A DNA stretch of 12,406 nucleotides from the NCBI GenBank assembly GCA_964431805.1, contig CAYSKV010000017.1:1-12406 (forward strand), in the 5' to 3' direction. The DNA is from JACPHD01 sp964431805 (GTDB taxonomy: Bacteria; Patescibacteriota; Patescibacteriia; Patescibacteriales; GWC2-42-12). The number at the start of each line of letters is the position of its first letter. Positions within the stretch are counted from its first letter, which is position 1. The notes beneath the pieces were generated by a model. That model was not told the origin of the DNA. It did not search any database and saw nothing but the letters and a program-made list of their open reading frames with translations. A program made the translations under genes and the position numbers. This document shows positions 1 to 6,588 of the stretch, one piece after another.

Positions 1-33
1 TATAAATTAAAATATTCGCGTCGCTCCGCTAGG

Positions 34-63
34 GGTTACTTTCTTGTAATCAAGAAAGTAACC
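34..63. repeat. Perfect 13-bp hairpin
   Basis: The arms ggttactttcttg (34-46) and caagaaagtaacc (51-63) are perfectly complementary around a taat loop. It is followed by aaagaac rather than a T-run, so it is not a standard intrinsic terminator on the plus strand. A similar 'gttactttctt...aagaaagtaacc' hairpin is, from memory, common in intergenic repeats of unrelated Gram-negative genomes; that resemblance was not checked. Confidence 0.8.
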
Positions 64-179
64 AAAGAACTTTTGGGGTGTCTCAATGCGCTATCGCATT
101 GATTAATCTTCAGGTACTCACGCCTTGGCGCTTATTCGTCACCCCAAACCCCCTTGGTGATTTTGAATTGTATTTTAAG

Positions 180-314
180 GCGAGCCTAGGAAAATTTAGG
201 ATCAGATTTAGTATAAAATTTATTTACAAACATTTCATTGTTTGAGCCGTATAGGCGAGTTTGAAATTTTGTTAAAAATTTTATACTAAATCCCTGAATT
301 TTTCTCTAGCTCGC
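180..314. repeat. Long imperfect inverted repeat, about 135 bp
   Basis: The inner arms atttagtataaaattt (206-221) and aaattttatactaaat (276-291) pair perfectly over 16 bp. The pairing continues outward through tcag/ctga with a 2-nt bulge, then through A/T-rich segments to gcgagc (180-185) with gctcgc (309-314). The 54-nt apical region (222-275) holds a caaac/gtttg mini-stem. It is part of the larger 1-395 block. Confidence 0.7.
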
Positions 315-323
315 GATTTTTGC

Positions 324-345
324 GCCGCTTTATTAAAAAAGCGGC
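324..345. repeat. Short perfect hairpin, 8-bp GC-rich stem
   Basis: The arms gccgcttt (324-331) and aaagcggc (338-345) surround a 6-nt attaaa loop. No T-run follows, so a terminator role is not supported. It is nested in the 1-395 block. Confidence 0.7.
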
Positions 346-453
346 CCTAAGCGGAGCGAAATTTCTAGCGAAGCGACACGAATGTTGAATTTATAAGAAA
401 GTATACGAAAATAATTAAATTATTTATTTAATAATTACTATTTATAAAATTTT

Positions 454-1197
454 ATGTTTCAAAAATACAAAATTTTAATTATTACTTGTTTAGTTTTATT
501 AGTTGCCGTAATTATCGGCGGTGGTTTCTGGTATTTTAATAAAAATAAAAACGGTAATAGCCAGGAAAAAGAAATAGCTTTTTCTACCGGTTTTACTTTA
601 TTAGATGATGAAAAAAATTTGCTTTGGTCAGAAGTAGTGCAACTTGAACCGGAGGTGAGAGCTAATTTTGAAAAAAAAGTTTCTGAAATTAAAACTGATT
701 TAGCTAGCGCTACTGAAAAAGAACAGATTTTAGCTGATTATAATAATTTAGCGTTGTTTCAAAAATATTTAGGTAATTATCGTGAATCTTATAGCGCTTA
801 TTTAGAGTCATTAAAAATTGAAAGTCAGGCTAGAGTCGCTTGGCAGAATTTCGCTGATGTTTTATTAAAAATTAAAGCGGTTAAAAGCGCGGAAATGGCT
901 TATAAAAAAGCGGTGGAATTAAATAAATATATCCCGGAAAGTTATATTAAATTAGCTGATTATTATAAAGCCGTAGGCGACGTTAATAATGTTGAAGCGA
1001 CTTATAAATTAGCGATCGAAACTATAAAACAAAGCATGGAAAGCGACACTTTGGTTTTAGACGCTTACGCCGAATGGTTAGGTGGACAAAAAAGATATGA
1101 TGAGGCTATAAAAATTTACGAAGAATTAATAGTTAAACAACCGGATAATAAAACGGCGATTGAAAGAAAAATTAATAATTTAAGAAATAAAAAATAA
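454..1197 (+). CDS. Membrane-anchored TPR-repeat protein
   Basis: This 247-residue protein has a short basic start, one hydrophobic segment at about residues 6-27 (signal anchor or uncleaved signal peptide), a charged Asn/Lys-rich linker, and an all-helical C-terminal part. At least four TPR-like helical pairs are visible between about residues 90 and 235; examples are the stretches near 107-120 (NYRESYSAYLESLKIE), 144-157 and 215-230, with the usual A/Y/G spacing and a 'P-x-N/S' turn. TPRs mediate protein contacts, so this is probably an extracytoplasmic scaffold or partner for the two ligase-TPR proteins just downstream. The ATG at 454 follows a U-rich aaaatttt leader with no SD. A TATAAA (443-448) lies 5 nt before the start. 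The function cannot be named beyond the fold. Confidence 0.85.
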   Translation: MFQKYKILIITCLVLLVAVIIGGGFWYFNKNKNGNSQEKEIAFSTGFTLLDDEKNLLWSEVVQLEPEVRANFEKKVSEIKTDLASATEKEQILADYNNLALFQKYLGNYRESYSAYLESLKIESQARVAWQNFADVLLKIKAVKSAEMAYKKAVELNKYIPESYIKLADYYKAVGDVNNVEATYKLAIETIKQSMESDTLVLDAYAEWLGGQKRYDEAIKIYEELIVKQPDNKTAIERKINNLRNKK

Positions 1198-1198
1198 T

Positions 1199-1305
1199 TG
1201 TCATTGCGAGCTTCTCTTAAGAAGCGAAGCAATCTAACGGACGCAGGGTTTAGATAAAAGCTTTTTGTTTGTGAGATTGCTTCGTCGCCGGGACTCCTCG
1301 CAATA
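1199..1305. repeat. Palindromic intergenic repeat of the 'cattgcgag...ctcgcaat' type
   Basis: The outer arms attgcgag (1203-1210) and ctcgcaat (1297-1304) and the inner arms gaagcaatct (1226-1235) and agattgcttc (1274-1283) are perfectly complementary. A small cttct/agaag hairpin (1211-1224) lies in the left half. The sequence closely resembles a widespread dispersed palindrome in bacterial genomes (tcattgcgagg..gaagcaatct...agattgcttc..cctcgcaatga), recognised from general knowledge. It fills nearly the whole gap between the TPR protein and the first ligase gene and ends 12 nt before that gene's ATG, so it lies in the leader or operon spacer. Confidence 0.8.
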
Positions 1306-1317
1306 GCAGCTCAGTAT

Positions 1318-3498
1318 ATGTTAGAAAATAAACTTGAAAAATTTACAAAAATTTTGCTATACGCCGTACCTTTTTTGGTGCTGATTTTTATTAGCGGGTT
1401 TTATTTTCCTTTTATAATAACTAGAACTGTTTTTTTCCGCCTAGTTATCCAGCTCGCTTTCAGTTTGTATCTTCTGCTTTTAGCGCTTAATTTTAAGAAA
1501 TATAGACCGCGCTTTAATTTAGCCTTGATTTTAGTAATTATTTTTTTCCTCATTCAACTAGTAGCCGCGATTTTCGGTTTAGATTTTTATAAAAGTTTTT
1601 GGTCTAATTTTGAAAGAATGGAAGGAGTATCTAGCTTGATTTATTTAGCTATTTATTTATTTTTACTTCAAGTATTTTTAAGCGACCGTAAAGATTGGCT
1701 GTTTTATATTAGGTTAATTTTAGTCGCCAGCTTTTTCGTTTCTCTTTACGGCTTAGCGCAAAAATTAAATATTTTTCCGGTGTTTGAAGCCGGCATCGGC
1801 CGCGTGACCGCTACTATAGGCAACGCCGCTTTTTTAGCCGGTTATTTATTAGTTACTGCCGGTTTAAGTATTTATTATTATTTTAATGAAGTTAATAAAA
1901 ATTATAAGTATGCGGCTTTAGGCATCGCCGCTTTAAACGTCTTAGTGCTTTTTCTGACTTCAACTCGCGGCGCTATTTTAGGTTTAGGTTTGGGTATTTT
2001 AGCTTTTTTGTTTTTAAACATTATTTTTCTGCCGGGTAAAGTTCGTAAAATTTCTCTGGCTATTTTATTGCCTATTATTATAATCGCCGGTAGCTTTTAT
2101 TTTTTAAGAGATAATTTAGCTGATTCTAAAGTAGAATTTGTTAGAAGAATAGCAACCATTTCTTTAAGCGATATTACGGTAAAAAATCGTTTAACGGTTT
2201 GGCGCATGGCTCTAAGCGATTTTAAATCTAGCCCTGTCCTTGGCGTTGGCATGGAAAATTTTAATGTTATTTATAATAAATATTACCGCCCAGATATTTT
2301 AGAAAATTGGTTTGATCGCACTCATAATGTTTATCTTGATCAGCTAACGAGTAGCGGAATTTTAGGCTTTTTAGCTTATTTAGCGATTTTATTTTATTTA
2401 TTTTTTTGGTTATTTAAAAATAAGCGAGAGGATTATTATAAATTTTCCGTGTTATTTAGTTTACTGATTGCTTATTCGATTCACAATTTTTTCGTTTTTG
2501 ATACTTTAAATACTTCATTTTTATATTTTTTCTTGATCGGTTTAATTTGTTTTAAGGAAAATGAAGTTGGATCGGGGGGAGAAAGAAGCGAGCCTAATAA
2601 TAAAGCTTTTAATTGGCTTTTTATTATTTTAATTGTTTTAAATTTAGTTGTTTTTTATAAGGCGATTTATCAGCCTTTAAAAATTAATCGGGCGATTTAT
2701 ACCGGTTATTATTATGTTATTGCCGATACTTTCCGTTCTTATGAAAATTTTAAAGAAGCTTTAAATTATAAGTTCGGCAGTGTTGAGGCGGCGGTGCAAT
2801 TAAATAAAATGTTAGAGGTTTTATATAATCAGGGCAGCGCTAATGAACAGACTAAAAATAATTATTACGAATTAGCTCTGGAAAAATCTAGATTAGTTTC
2901 CGCTAATTTTCCTTTAGAAATAAAAACTAAAATTTATCTTGGCCAGCTTATTTTAAATAACTACAAAGAAGAAAAAGAGCTTGATGAAGCAGAAAATTTA
3001 TTTATAGAAACTATTAAGTTAAGCCCAAATAGAATTGAACCACATTATTTATTATATAATGTTTACATGGACAAGAAAGATAAAATTAAAGCTAGAGCTG
3101 TTTTAGAAAATTTAGTTAATCAATTGCCTTGGTATGGCGGAGCTAAGATTATGTTAATGGGCGATCTTTATAAAGATGACCCAGTGCGGGCCGAAGAATT
3201 ATTTAAACAAGGGCTTAATCAATTTGGCTATGCTGATTTCGGCGGCCTGAAGAAAATAATTGTCTATTTATTGGATCAGAAGAAATATGCGGAGGCCGTG
3301 CCTTATTATAATGATTTAATAAAAGCCGAGCCGACGCGCTATGATTATCGATTAGATTTAACCAAAATTTATTATTTAATTGGTGATCTTGATTCTGCGG
3401 TTGAACAGCTTAATATTATAAATAGCCAATCGCCGGAGACTCTTAAAGATTATCAAGATTTTGTTAATGAAATTTATAATGCTTATAACAAGTCTTAA
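1318..3498 (+). CDS. O-antigen ligase/polymerase family protein with C-terminal TPR domain (paralogue 1)
   Basis: This 726-residue inner-membrane protein has about 11-12 hydrophobic segments in residues 10-410, one more at about 431-450, and a soluble helical tail (about 480-726) with TPR-like repeats such as residues 562-605 and 655-705. Hallmarks of the Wzy_C/WaaL superfamily are STRGAILGLGLG (215-226), NRLTVWRMAL (290-299), SPVLGVGMENF (305-315) and a periplasmic loop ending in DRTHNVYLD (333-341), followed by SSGILGFLAYL. Arg217, Arg291 and His336 are candidate functional residues. Family members transfer or polymerise undecaprenyl-linked glycans on the outer face of the membrane; some are protein O-glycosyl ligases. 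Whether this one is polymerase, lipid ligase or protein ligase cannot be told. No SD precedes the ATG; the upstream palindrome ends 12 nt away. It lies 17 nt before its paralogue, implying cotranscription. An odd GSGGERSEPNN linker occurs at 418-428. Confidence 0.88.
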   Translation: MLENKLEKFTKILLYAVPFLVLIFISGFYFPFIITRTVFFRLVIQLAFSLYLLLLALNFKKYRPRFNLALILVIIFFLIQLVAAIFGLDFYKSFWSNFERMEGVSSLIYLAIYLFLLQVFLSDRKDWLFYIRLILVASFFVSLYGLAQKLNIFPVFEAGIGRVTATIGNAAFLAGYLLVTAGLSIYYYFNEVNKNYKYAALGIAALNVLVLFLTSTRGAILGLGLGILAFLFLNIIFLPGKVRKISLAILLPIIIIAGSFYFLRDNLADSKVEFVRRIATISLSDITVKNRLTVWRMALSDFKSSPVLGVGMENFNVIYNKYYRPDILENWFDRTHNVYLDQLTSSGILGFLAYLAILFYLFFWLFKNKREDYYKFSVLFSLLIAYSIHNFFVFDTLNTSFLYFFLIGLICFKENEVGSGGERSEPNNKAFNWLFIILIVLNLVVFYKAIYQPLKINRAIYTGYYYVIADTFRSYENFKEALNYKFGSVEAAVQLNKMLEVLYNQGSANEQTKNNYYELALEKSRLVSANFPLEIKTKIYLGQLILNNYKEEKELDEAENLFIETIKLSPNRIEPHYLLYNVYMDKKDKIKARAVLENLVNQLPWYGGAKIMLMGDLYKDDPVRAEELFKQGLNQFGYADFGGLKKIIVYLLDQKKYAEAVPYYNDLIKAEPTRYDYRLDLTKIYYLIGDLDSAVEQLNIINSQSPETLKDYQDFVNEIYNAYNKS

Positions 3499-3515
3499 GT
3501 TTAAATAAAATTTTT

Positions 3516-5738
3516 ATGCCGTTAAAAGTTTATTTTGATATTTTAAAAACTGGGGTTTATTTAAGTTTTTTGTCGGTTTTTTTGATTTTTACCAATTTGC
3601 TTTTTCCTTACATAACTTCTAAGCAGCTTTATTTTAATGTTTTAGTAGAAATTTTAATGATTTTTTGGTTAGGTTTAATTATTAAATATCCGGAAGTTCG
3701 GCCAAAAAAATCTTGGGTTACTTTGGGTTTAGCATCGTTTTTAGGCGCTTTGTTTGTTTCTTCTGTTTTTGGCGTTGATTTTAATTTAAGCTTTTGGGGA
3801 GATGTTGAAAGAATGCTTGGTTTATTTCATGTAGTACATTTCTTTTTATTTTATTTAATTTTGATTACCGTTTTTAGAAAACCAAACGATTGGCGCAATC
3901 TTTTTATTATTTCCATAAGCGCCGCGGTTTTAGTTTGCCTTTATAGTTTATTTAAAGTTCATTATAGTACGATTGGCAACACGGCCTATGTTTCTGGTTA
4001 CGCGATTTTTAACATTTATTTCGCTTTGATTTTATTTTTTAGGCGTCGCGACGAAGAAAAGATAGAACATCAAAATTGGCTGATAAGCGCGCTTTATTTA
4101 GCAGCTGCTTTCATAATGTTTTTAGTTATGAAAGAGACTAATACTAGAGGAGCTTACGCCGGGTTAGGTATAAGCTTTGTTTTACTTTTTATTTTATCCG
4201 CCGTTTATAGTCAGAGTAAAAAAATAAAATTATATAGTTTTATTGCTGGCGTTTTAGCGATTATCTCAATAGTTTTAATTTTTTCATTTCCGCAAAGTAA
4301 AATTGTCAGCCAAACTCCGATTTTAAAAACCGTGGCGCAAATTTCGTCAAAACAAGTTACTTTTCAAACTAGATTAATTTCCTGGAAAGCGGCTCTAAAA
4401 GATTTTCCAAATCATGCTATCTTAGGTACGGGCTATGGTAATTATGCCATTACTTTTGATAAATATTTTGATCCGGCATTTTATACCTATACCGCTAGCG
4501 AAACTTATTTTGATAGGGCGCATAATAATTTAGTAGATATCGCTTCAACCGGCGGTTTAATAAGTCTATTAACTTATTTATCTATTTTTATAGCTGTAGC
4601 TTATTATTTGTTTAAAGGTAAAAAACAGGGCAAAATTTCCACTAATGAATTTGTTTTATTAGTTTGTTTATTCGTGGCTTATTTTATTCAAAATTTAGCC
4701 GTGTTTGATTCGCTAGTGACTTATATTTCGTTGATGTTAACTTTAGGTTATGTTTATTGGCTAATTAATAATAACGGCGAAGAAGAATTTACTTCCGATG
4801 AAGGTTTAACTAATAAAGAATTAACGGTTTTACTTGTCGCTGGAGTAATTATTTTATCTATTACATATCAATACAATATTAAAGTGTGGCAGATGCTAAA
4901 TGGAACAATAAAAGGTCAGACCGAATTTGCCAAAGGCAATGTTGCGGCCGGAGTAGAAGAGTATAAAAAAGCTTTAAGTTATAATACGCCCTTAGATCGC
5001 GATAGTCGCGCCAGTTTAATCAATGTTATAAACGGCCGGCAAAGTGATTTATCAACTATGGATAAAGCAAAAGCTAAAGAAATAGTTGATTATGTTATAA
5101 GCTTGGCCGAGGCTAATGTAAAATTAAATTCAGCTGATAGTATGATGCAAATGCAATTAGCGCAAATTTTAAATACCGCCGCCTTAGTTAATATAGACAA
5201 TACAAATAAATTTTATTTTTATTCTGACCGCGCCTTAAAAGCGATTGACGAATCTATTAAATCCAGCCCAGGTCGAGTAACTATTTATTTTTCTAAAGCC
5301 CAAATTTATTTATCAAGAAACGATAAGGATAATGCTCTAAAAACTTTAGAGTATGCAGCTAGTTTAAATGAAAAATATCCGGAAGCTTTTTGTCATTTAG
5401 CAAAAGTAGAGCTTTATTTTAAAGAAGAAGCTAAAGGTTATAAGGCCCTAGATCAATGCCTTGATCTTAATGGCGTAAACTATTTAAGCCCGGTTGATTT
5501 TATAAAATTAGCGATTAATCATTATGCGGCAGGGAAAGATAACTCGCGTATGATTAAGCTATATGAAAGATGGACGAGTTTGGAGCCGACTAACGCTAAG
5601 GCCTTAGTTAATTTGTCATTACTTTATGCGCAGGCCGGCGAAAAAGATAAAGCCATAGAAGCGGCTCAAAAAGCCGGTCAACTTGATTCATCTTTAAGGT
5701 CTGATGCTGAGAAGTTTATAGAAAAATTAAAGCAGTAA
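3516..5738 (+). CDS. O-antigen ligase/polymerase family protein with C-terminal TPR domain (paralogue 2)
   Basis: This 740-residue protein has the same architecture as its upstream neighbour: about 11 transmembrane segments in residues 10-417, one at about 434-452, and a helical TPR tail from about 465 to the end. The clearest TPR is near 695-730 (AKALVNLSLLYAQAGEKDKA). Family motifs are TNTRGAYAGLG (208-218), TRLISWKAAL (285-294), HAILGTGYGNYAI (300-312) and DRAHNNLVD (333-341), followed by STGGLISLLTYL. Arg334, His336 and Asn337 fall at the same residue numbers in both paralogues. The His389-Asn pair in a later helix of paralogue 1 is Gln392-Asn here. A tandem duplication followed by divergence is likely; the two may use different glycans or acceptors, or one may polymerise while the other ligates. 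The start is the ATG at 3516 after an aaaattttt run, without SD. A long hairpin follows the stop by 24 nt. Confidence 0.88.
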   Translation: MPLKVYFDILKTGVYLSFLSVFLIFTNLLFPYITSKQLYFNVLVEILMIFWLGLIIKYPEVRPKKSWVTLGLASFLGALFVSSVFGVDFNLSFWGDVERMLGLFHVVHFFLFYLILITVFRKPNDWRNLFIISISAAVLVCLYSLFKVHYSTIGNTAYVSGYAIFNIYFALILFFRRRDEEKIEHQNWLISALYLAAAFIMFLVMKETNTRGAYAGLGISFVLLFILSAVYSQSKKIKLYSFIAGVLAIISIVLIFSFPQSKIVSQTPILKTVAQISSKQVTFQTRLISWKAALKDFPNHAILGTGYGNYAITFDKYFDPAFYTYTASETYFDRAHNNLVDIASTGGLISLLTYLSIFIAVAYYLFKGKKQGKISTNEFVLLVCLFVAYFIQNLAVFDSLVTYISLMLTLGYVYWLINNNGEEEFTSDEGLTNKELTVLLVAGVIILSITYQYNIKVWQMLNGTIKGQTEFAKGNVAAGVEEYKKALSYNTPLDRDSRASLINVINGRQSDLSTMDKAKAKEIVDYVISLAEANVKLNSADSMMQMQLAQILNTAALVNIDNTNKFYFYSDRALKAIDESIKSSPGRVTIYFSKAQIYLSRNDKDNALKTLEYAASLNEKYPEAFCHLAKVELYFKEEAKGYKALDQCLDLNGVNYLSPVDFIKLAINHYAAGKDNSRMIKLYERWTSLEPTNAKALVNLSLLYAQAGEKDKAIEAAQKAGQLDSSLRSDAEKFIEKLKQ

Positions 5739-5762
5739 TTATAAAAATTAGCTAAAAAAATA

Positions 5763-5796
5763 AAACAGGAACAGGATTTTTATCCTGTTCCTGTTT
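5763..5796 (+). terminator. Long perfect hairpin after the ligase genes
   Basis: The arms aaacaggaacaggat (5763-5777) and atcctgttcctgttt (5782-5796) pair perfectly over 15 bp around a tttt loop, 24 nt after the second ligase stop codon. The plus-strand tail is only the terminal ttt of the stem. A 7-A run on the 5' side (5754-5760) would give a T-rich tail on the minus strand. Termination or 3'-end protection of the three-gene unit is likely, but the weak plus-strand T-run leaves doubt. Confidence 0.6.
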
Positions 5797-5823
5797 GACA
5801 AAATATAAGTTTAATGTTAGGTT
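5795..5823 (+). promoter_or_regulatory. Candidate sigma70-type promoter for the two small genes
   Basis: A perfect TTGACA (5795-5800) is followed after 17 bp by TAGGTT (5818-5823), a weak -10 keeping the first, second and last consensus bases. The -35 starts inside the last two bases of the preceding hairpin. Transcription would begin near 5830, leaving about 40 nt of leader before the first small gene. The -10 is poor, so this is tentative. Confidence 0.42.
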
Positions 5824-5856
5824 TAAAAGTTAAAAAATAATTGATCATTAAAATCG

Positions 5857-5863
5857 AAAGGAG
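5857..5863 (+). promoter_or_regulatory. Strong Shine-Dalgarno that decides a TTG start
   Basis: AAAGGAG lies 6 nt before the TTG at 5870. It matches the anti-SD well and makes the non-ATG start credible. The surface-glycan genes in this window have no comparable motif. Confidence 0.75.
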
Positions 5864-5869
5864 CAGAAA

Positions 5870-6133
5870 TTGAAAGCAAAAATTAAAAAAAGAATTGGAG
5901 ACTTGAGCGTTGATGAAACAATTAAAATTTTGGATAAATTATCTAAATCAAAGGTTTTAAGTAAAAATTTAGTTTATCTTTTCAAGGCGTTAAGCATGCA
6001 TCTCATGTTTCTTCATGCAGAAACGTTAAATTTTCAGGGGAAAGATCAAAAAAGCATTATTATGGCTTTTGAGACAAGAAAGAAAATACAAAATTATATC
6101 TTGGCACAAAGCCGAGAAGAGGAGGAGATTTAA
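5870..6133 (+). CDS. Small helical protein of unknown function (first of SD-driven pair)
   Basis: I do not recognise this 87-residue protein. It starts at a TTG with AAAGGAG 6 nt upstream. It has a basic N-terminus (MKAKIKKR), then looks mostly alpha-helical: ETIKILDKLSKSKVL, a hydrophobic LVYLFKALSMHLMFLHAETL stretch at about 35-54, then KKIQNYILAQSR and an acidic REEEEI tail. It has no cysteine, no signal peptide and no clear membrane segment. The hydrophobic stretch contains histidines and charges and is more likely an amphipathic packing helix. The gene is AT-rich like its neighbours. Its stop is one base before the next gene's ATG, so the two are almost certainly translated from one message. 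It could be a small regulatory or partner protein; nothing in the sequence decides this. Confidence 0.65.
   Translation: MKAKIKKRIGDLSVDETIKILDKLSKSKVLSKNLVYLFKALSMHLMFLHAETLNFQGKDQKSIIMAFETRKKIQNYILAQSREEEEI
6121..6127 (+). promoter_or_regulatory. Shine-Dalgarno inside the end of the upstream gene
   Basis: GGAGGAG lies 7 nt before the ATG at 6135 and overlaps the last codons of the preceding gene. This argues for the ATG at 6135 over the in-frame TTG at 6069, which has no such signal and would overlap the upstream gene by 65 nt. Confidence 0.8.
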
Positions 6134-6134
6134 A

Positions 6135-6533
6135 ATGAGATATGCGCAGAATTTGTCAGAAATAAGAACGATAGCGGACACTATTTTTATTTTCACCAAG
6201 CCGGATTGCCAGCTCAGGTCGGCTCTGATTGTACGAGCCGGTAATATTTTCATCGACAGCCAGTTTAATAATCGGCCGGCCGAAGTTTTTTTACGGCGGT
6301 TTTTACAGCCTGGCAATGGCCTGCTCACGATGGCCACCGAGCATCTGCATGGCGACAGAGCTGTCGCTTTATCGCATGAAATTAAGGAGAACTGCTGTGC
6401 CTTTCTCTTCGCCGGAAGAGAAAAAATACAGCCGGAAACTTTGGCCGTGTTAAGAAGCGTAAGAAAAAATCCGCCGCATGAAAATTTCAACCAGGCGGTC
6501 AAAAACAAAATAAAAGCCTTGAAGTTGAATTAA
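6135..6533 (+). CDS. Small alpha/beta protein of unknown function (second of SD-driven pair)
   Basis: I do not recognise this 132-residue protein. With the ATG at 6135 it begins MRYAQNLSEI. Predicted strands include TIFIF (16-20), ALIVRAG and IFID (30-41), and CCAFLFAG (87-94), alternating with helices around 48-57 and 99-125; the C-terminus is basic. Three cysteines (25, 87, 88) and His70, His72 and His81 are present, but no known metal or catalytic signature is evident. Its base composition stands out: by hand count 30 of 60 bases at 6181-6240 and 35 of 60 at 6301-6360 are G or C, against 15 of 60 at 5161-5220 in the ligase gene. It follows its partner by one base and ends 24 nt before a T-tailed terminator. 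It may be transferred or under different codon selection. No transmembrane segment is seen. Confidence 0.68.
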   Translation: MRYAQNLSEIRTIADTIFIFTKPDCQLRSALIVRAGNIFIDSQFNNRPAEVFLRRFLQPGNGLLTMATEHLHGDRAVALSHEIKENCCAFLFAGREKIQPETLAVLRSVRKNPPHENFNQAVKNKIKALKLN

Positions 6534-6557
6534 CAAAAGCTTTTAAATTCGCCAACC

Positions 6558-6588
6558 CCGGCTCTTATGAAAAAGAGCCGGTTTTTTT
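6558..6588 (+). terminator. Intrinsic terminator of the small two-gene operon
   Basis: A 9-bp GC-rich stem, ccggctctt (6558-6566) with aagagccgg (6573-6581), and a 6-nt loop are followed directly by seven T residues (6582-6588). It lies 24 nt past the stop of the second small gene. This is a textbook intrinsic terminator on the plus strand. Confidence 0.9.

Larger units (their letters stand above)
1..395. repeat. Gene-free structured block with nested inverted repeats
   Basis: I find no credible gene in this stretch. Bases 1-31 and 366-395 form an imperfect terminal inverted repeat: both read tataaatt..attcg..gtcgct..cgcta when the right copy is reverse-complemented. Inside lie a perfect 13-bp hairpin (34-63), a 9-bp closing pair (72-80 with 140-148) that encloses a 7-bp hairpin (84-101) and a short cgcc/ggcg hairpin (121-130), a long imperfect inverted repeat (180-314) and a perfect 8-bp hairpin (324-345). 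This looks like a non-autonomous repeat element (MITE- or REP-like) or a large structured RNA. The left end touches the window edge, so its true boundary is unknown. The arrangement is seen directly; its nature is inference. Confidence 0.6.

Noticed and set aside
34..148. tRNA or other cloverleaf RNA gene in the stem-rich region
   Set aside because: There is no TpsiC-arm or D-arm consensus, no CCA-end context and the stem lengths do not fit a tRNA.
1..395. CRISPR array
   Set aside because: The repeats are inverted and of unequal sequence; there are no regularly spaced direct repeats with unique spacers and no cas genes.
6069..6134. Longer version of the second small gene from a TTG at 6069
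   Set aside because: It would overlap the upstream gene by 65 nt. The ATG at 6135 has GGAGGAG at 7-nt spacing.
6229..6453. 74-codon plus-strand frame inside the second small gene
   Set aside because: It is fully nested in another frame of a gene with better start signals and has no SD.
6026..6508. 160-codon open frame on the minus strand opposite the small gene pair
   Set aside because: It overlaps both SD-supported genes, has no SD of its own and gives a cysteine- and serine-rich product without recognisable features. It is explained by the GC-rich opposite strand.
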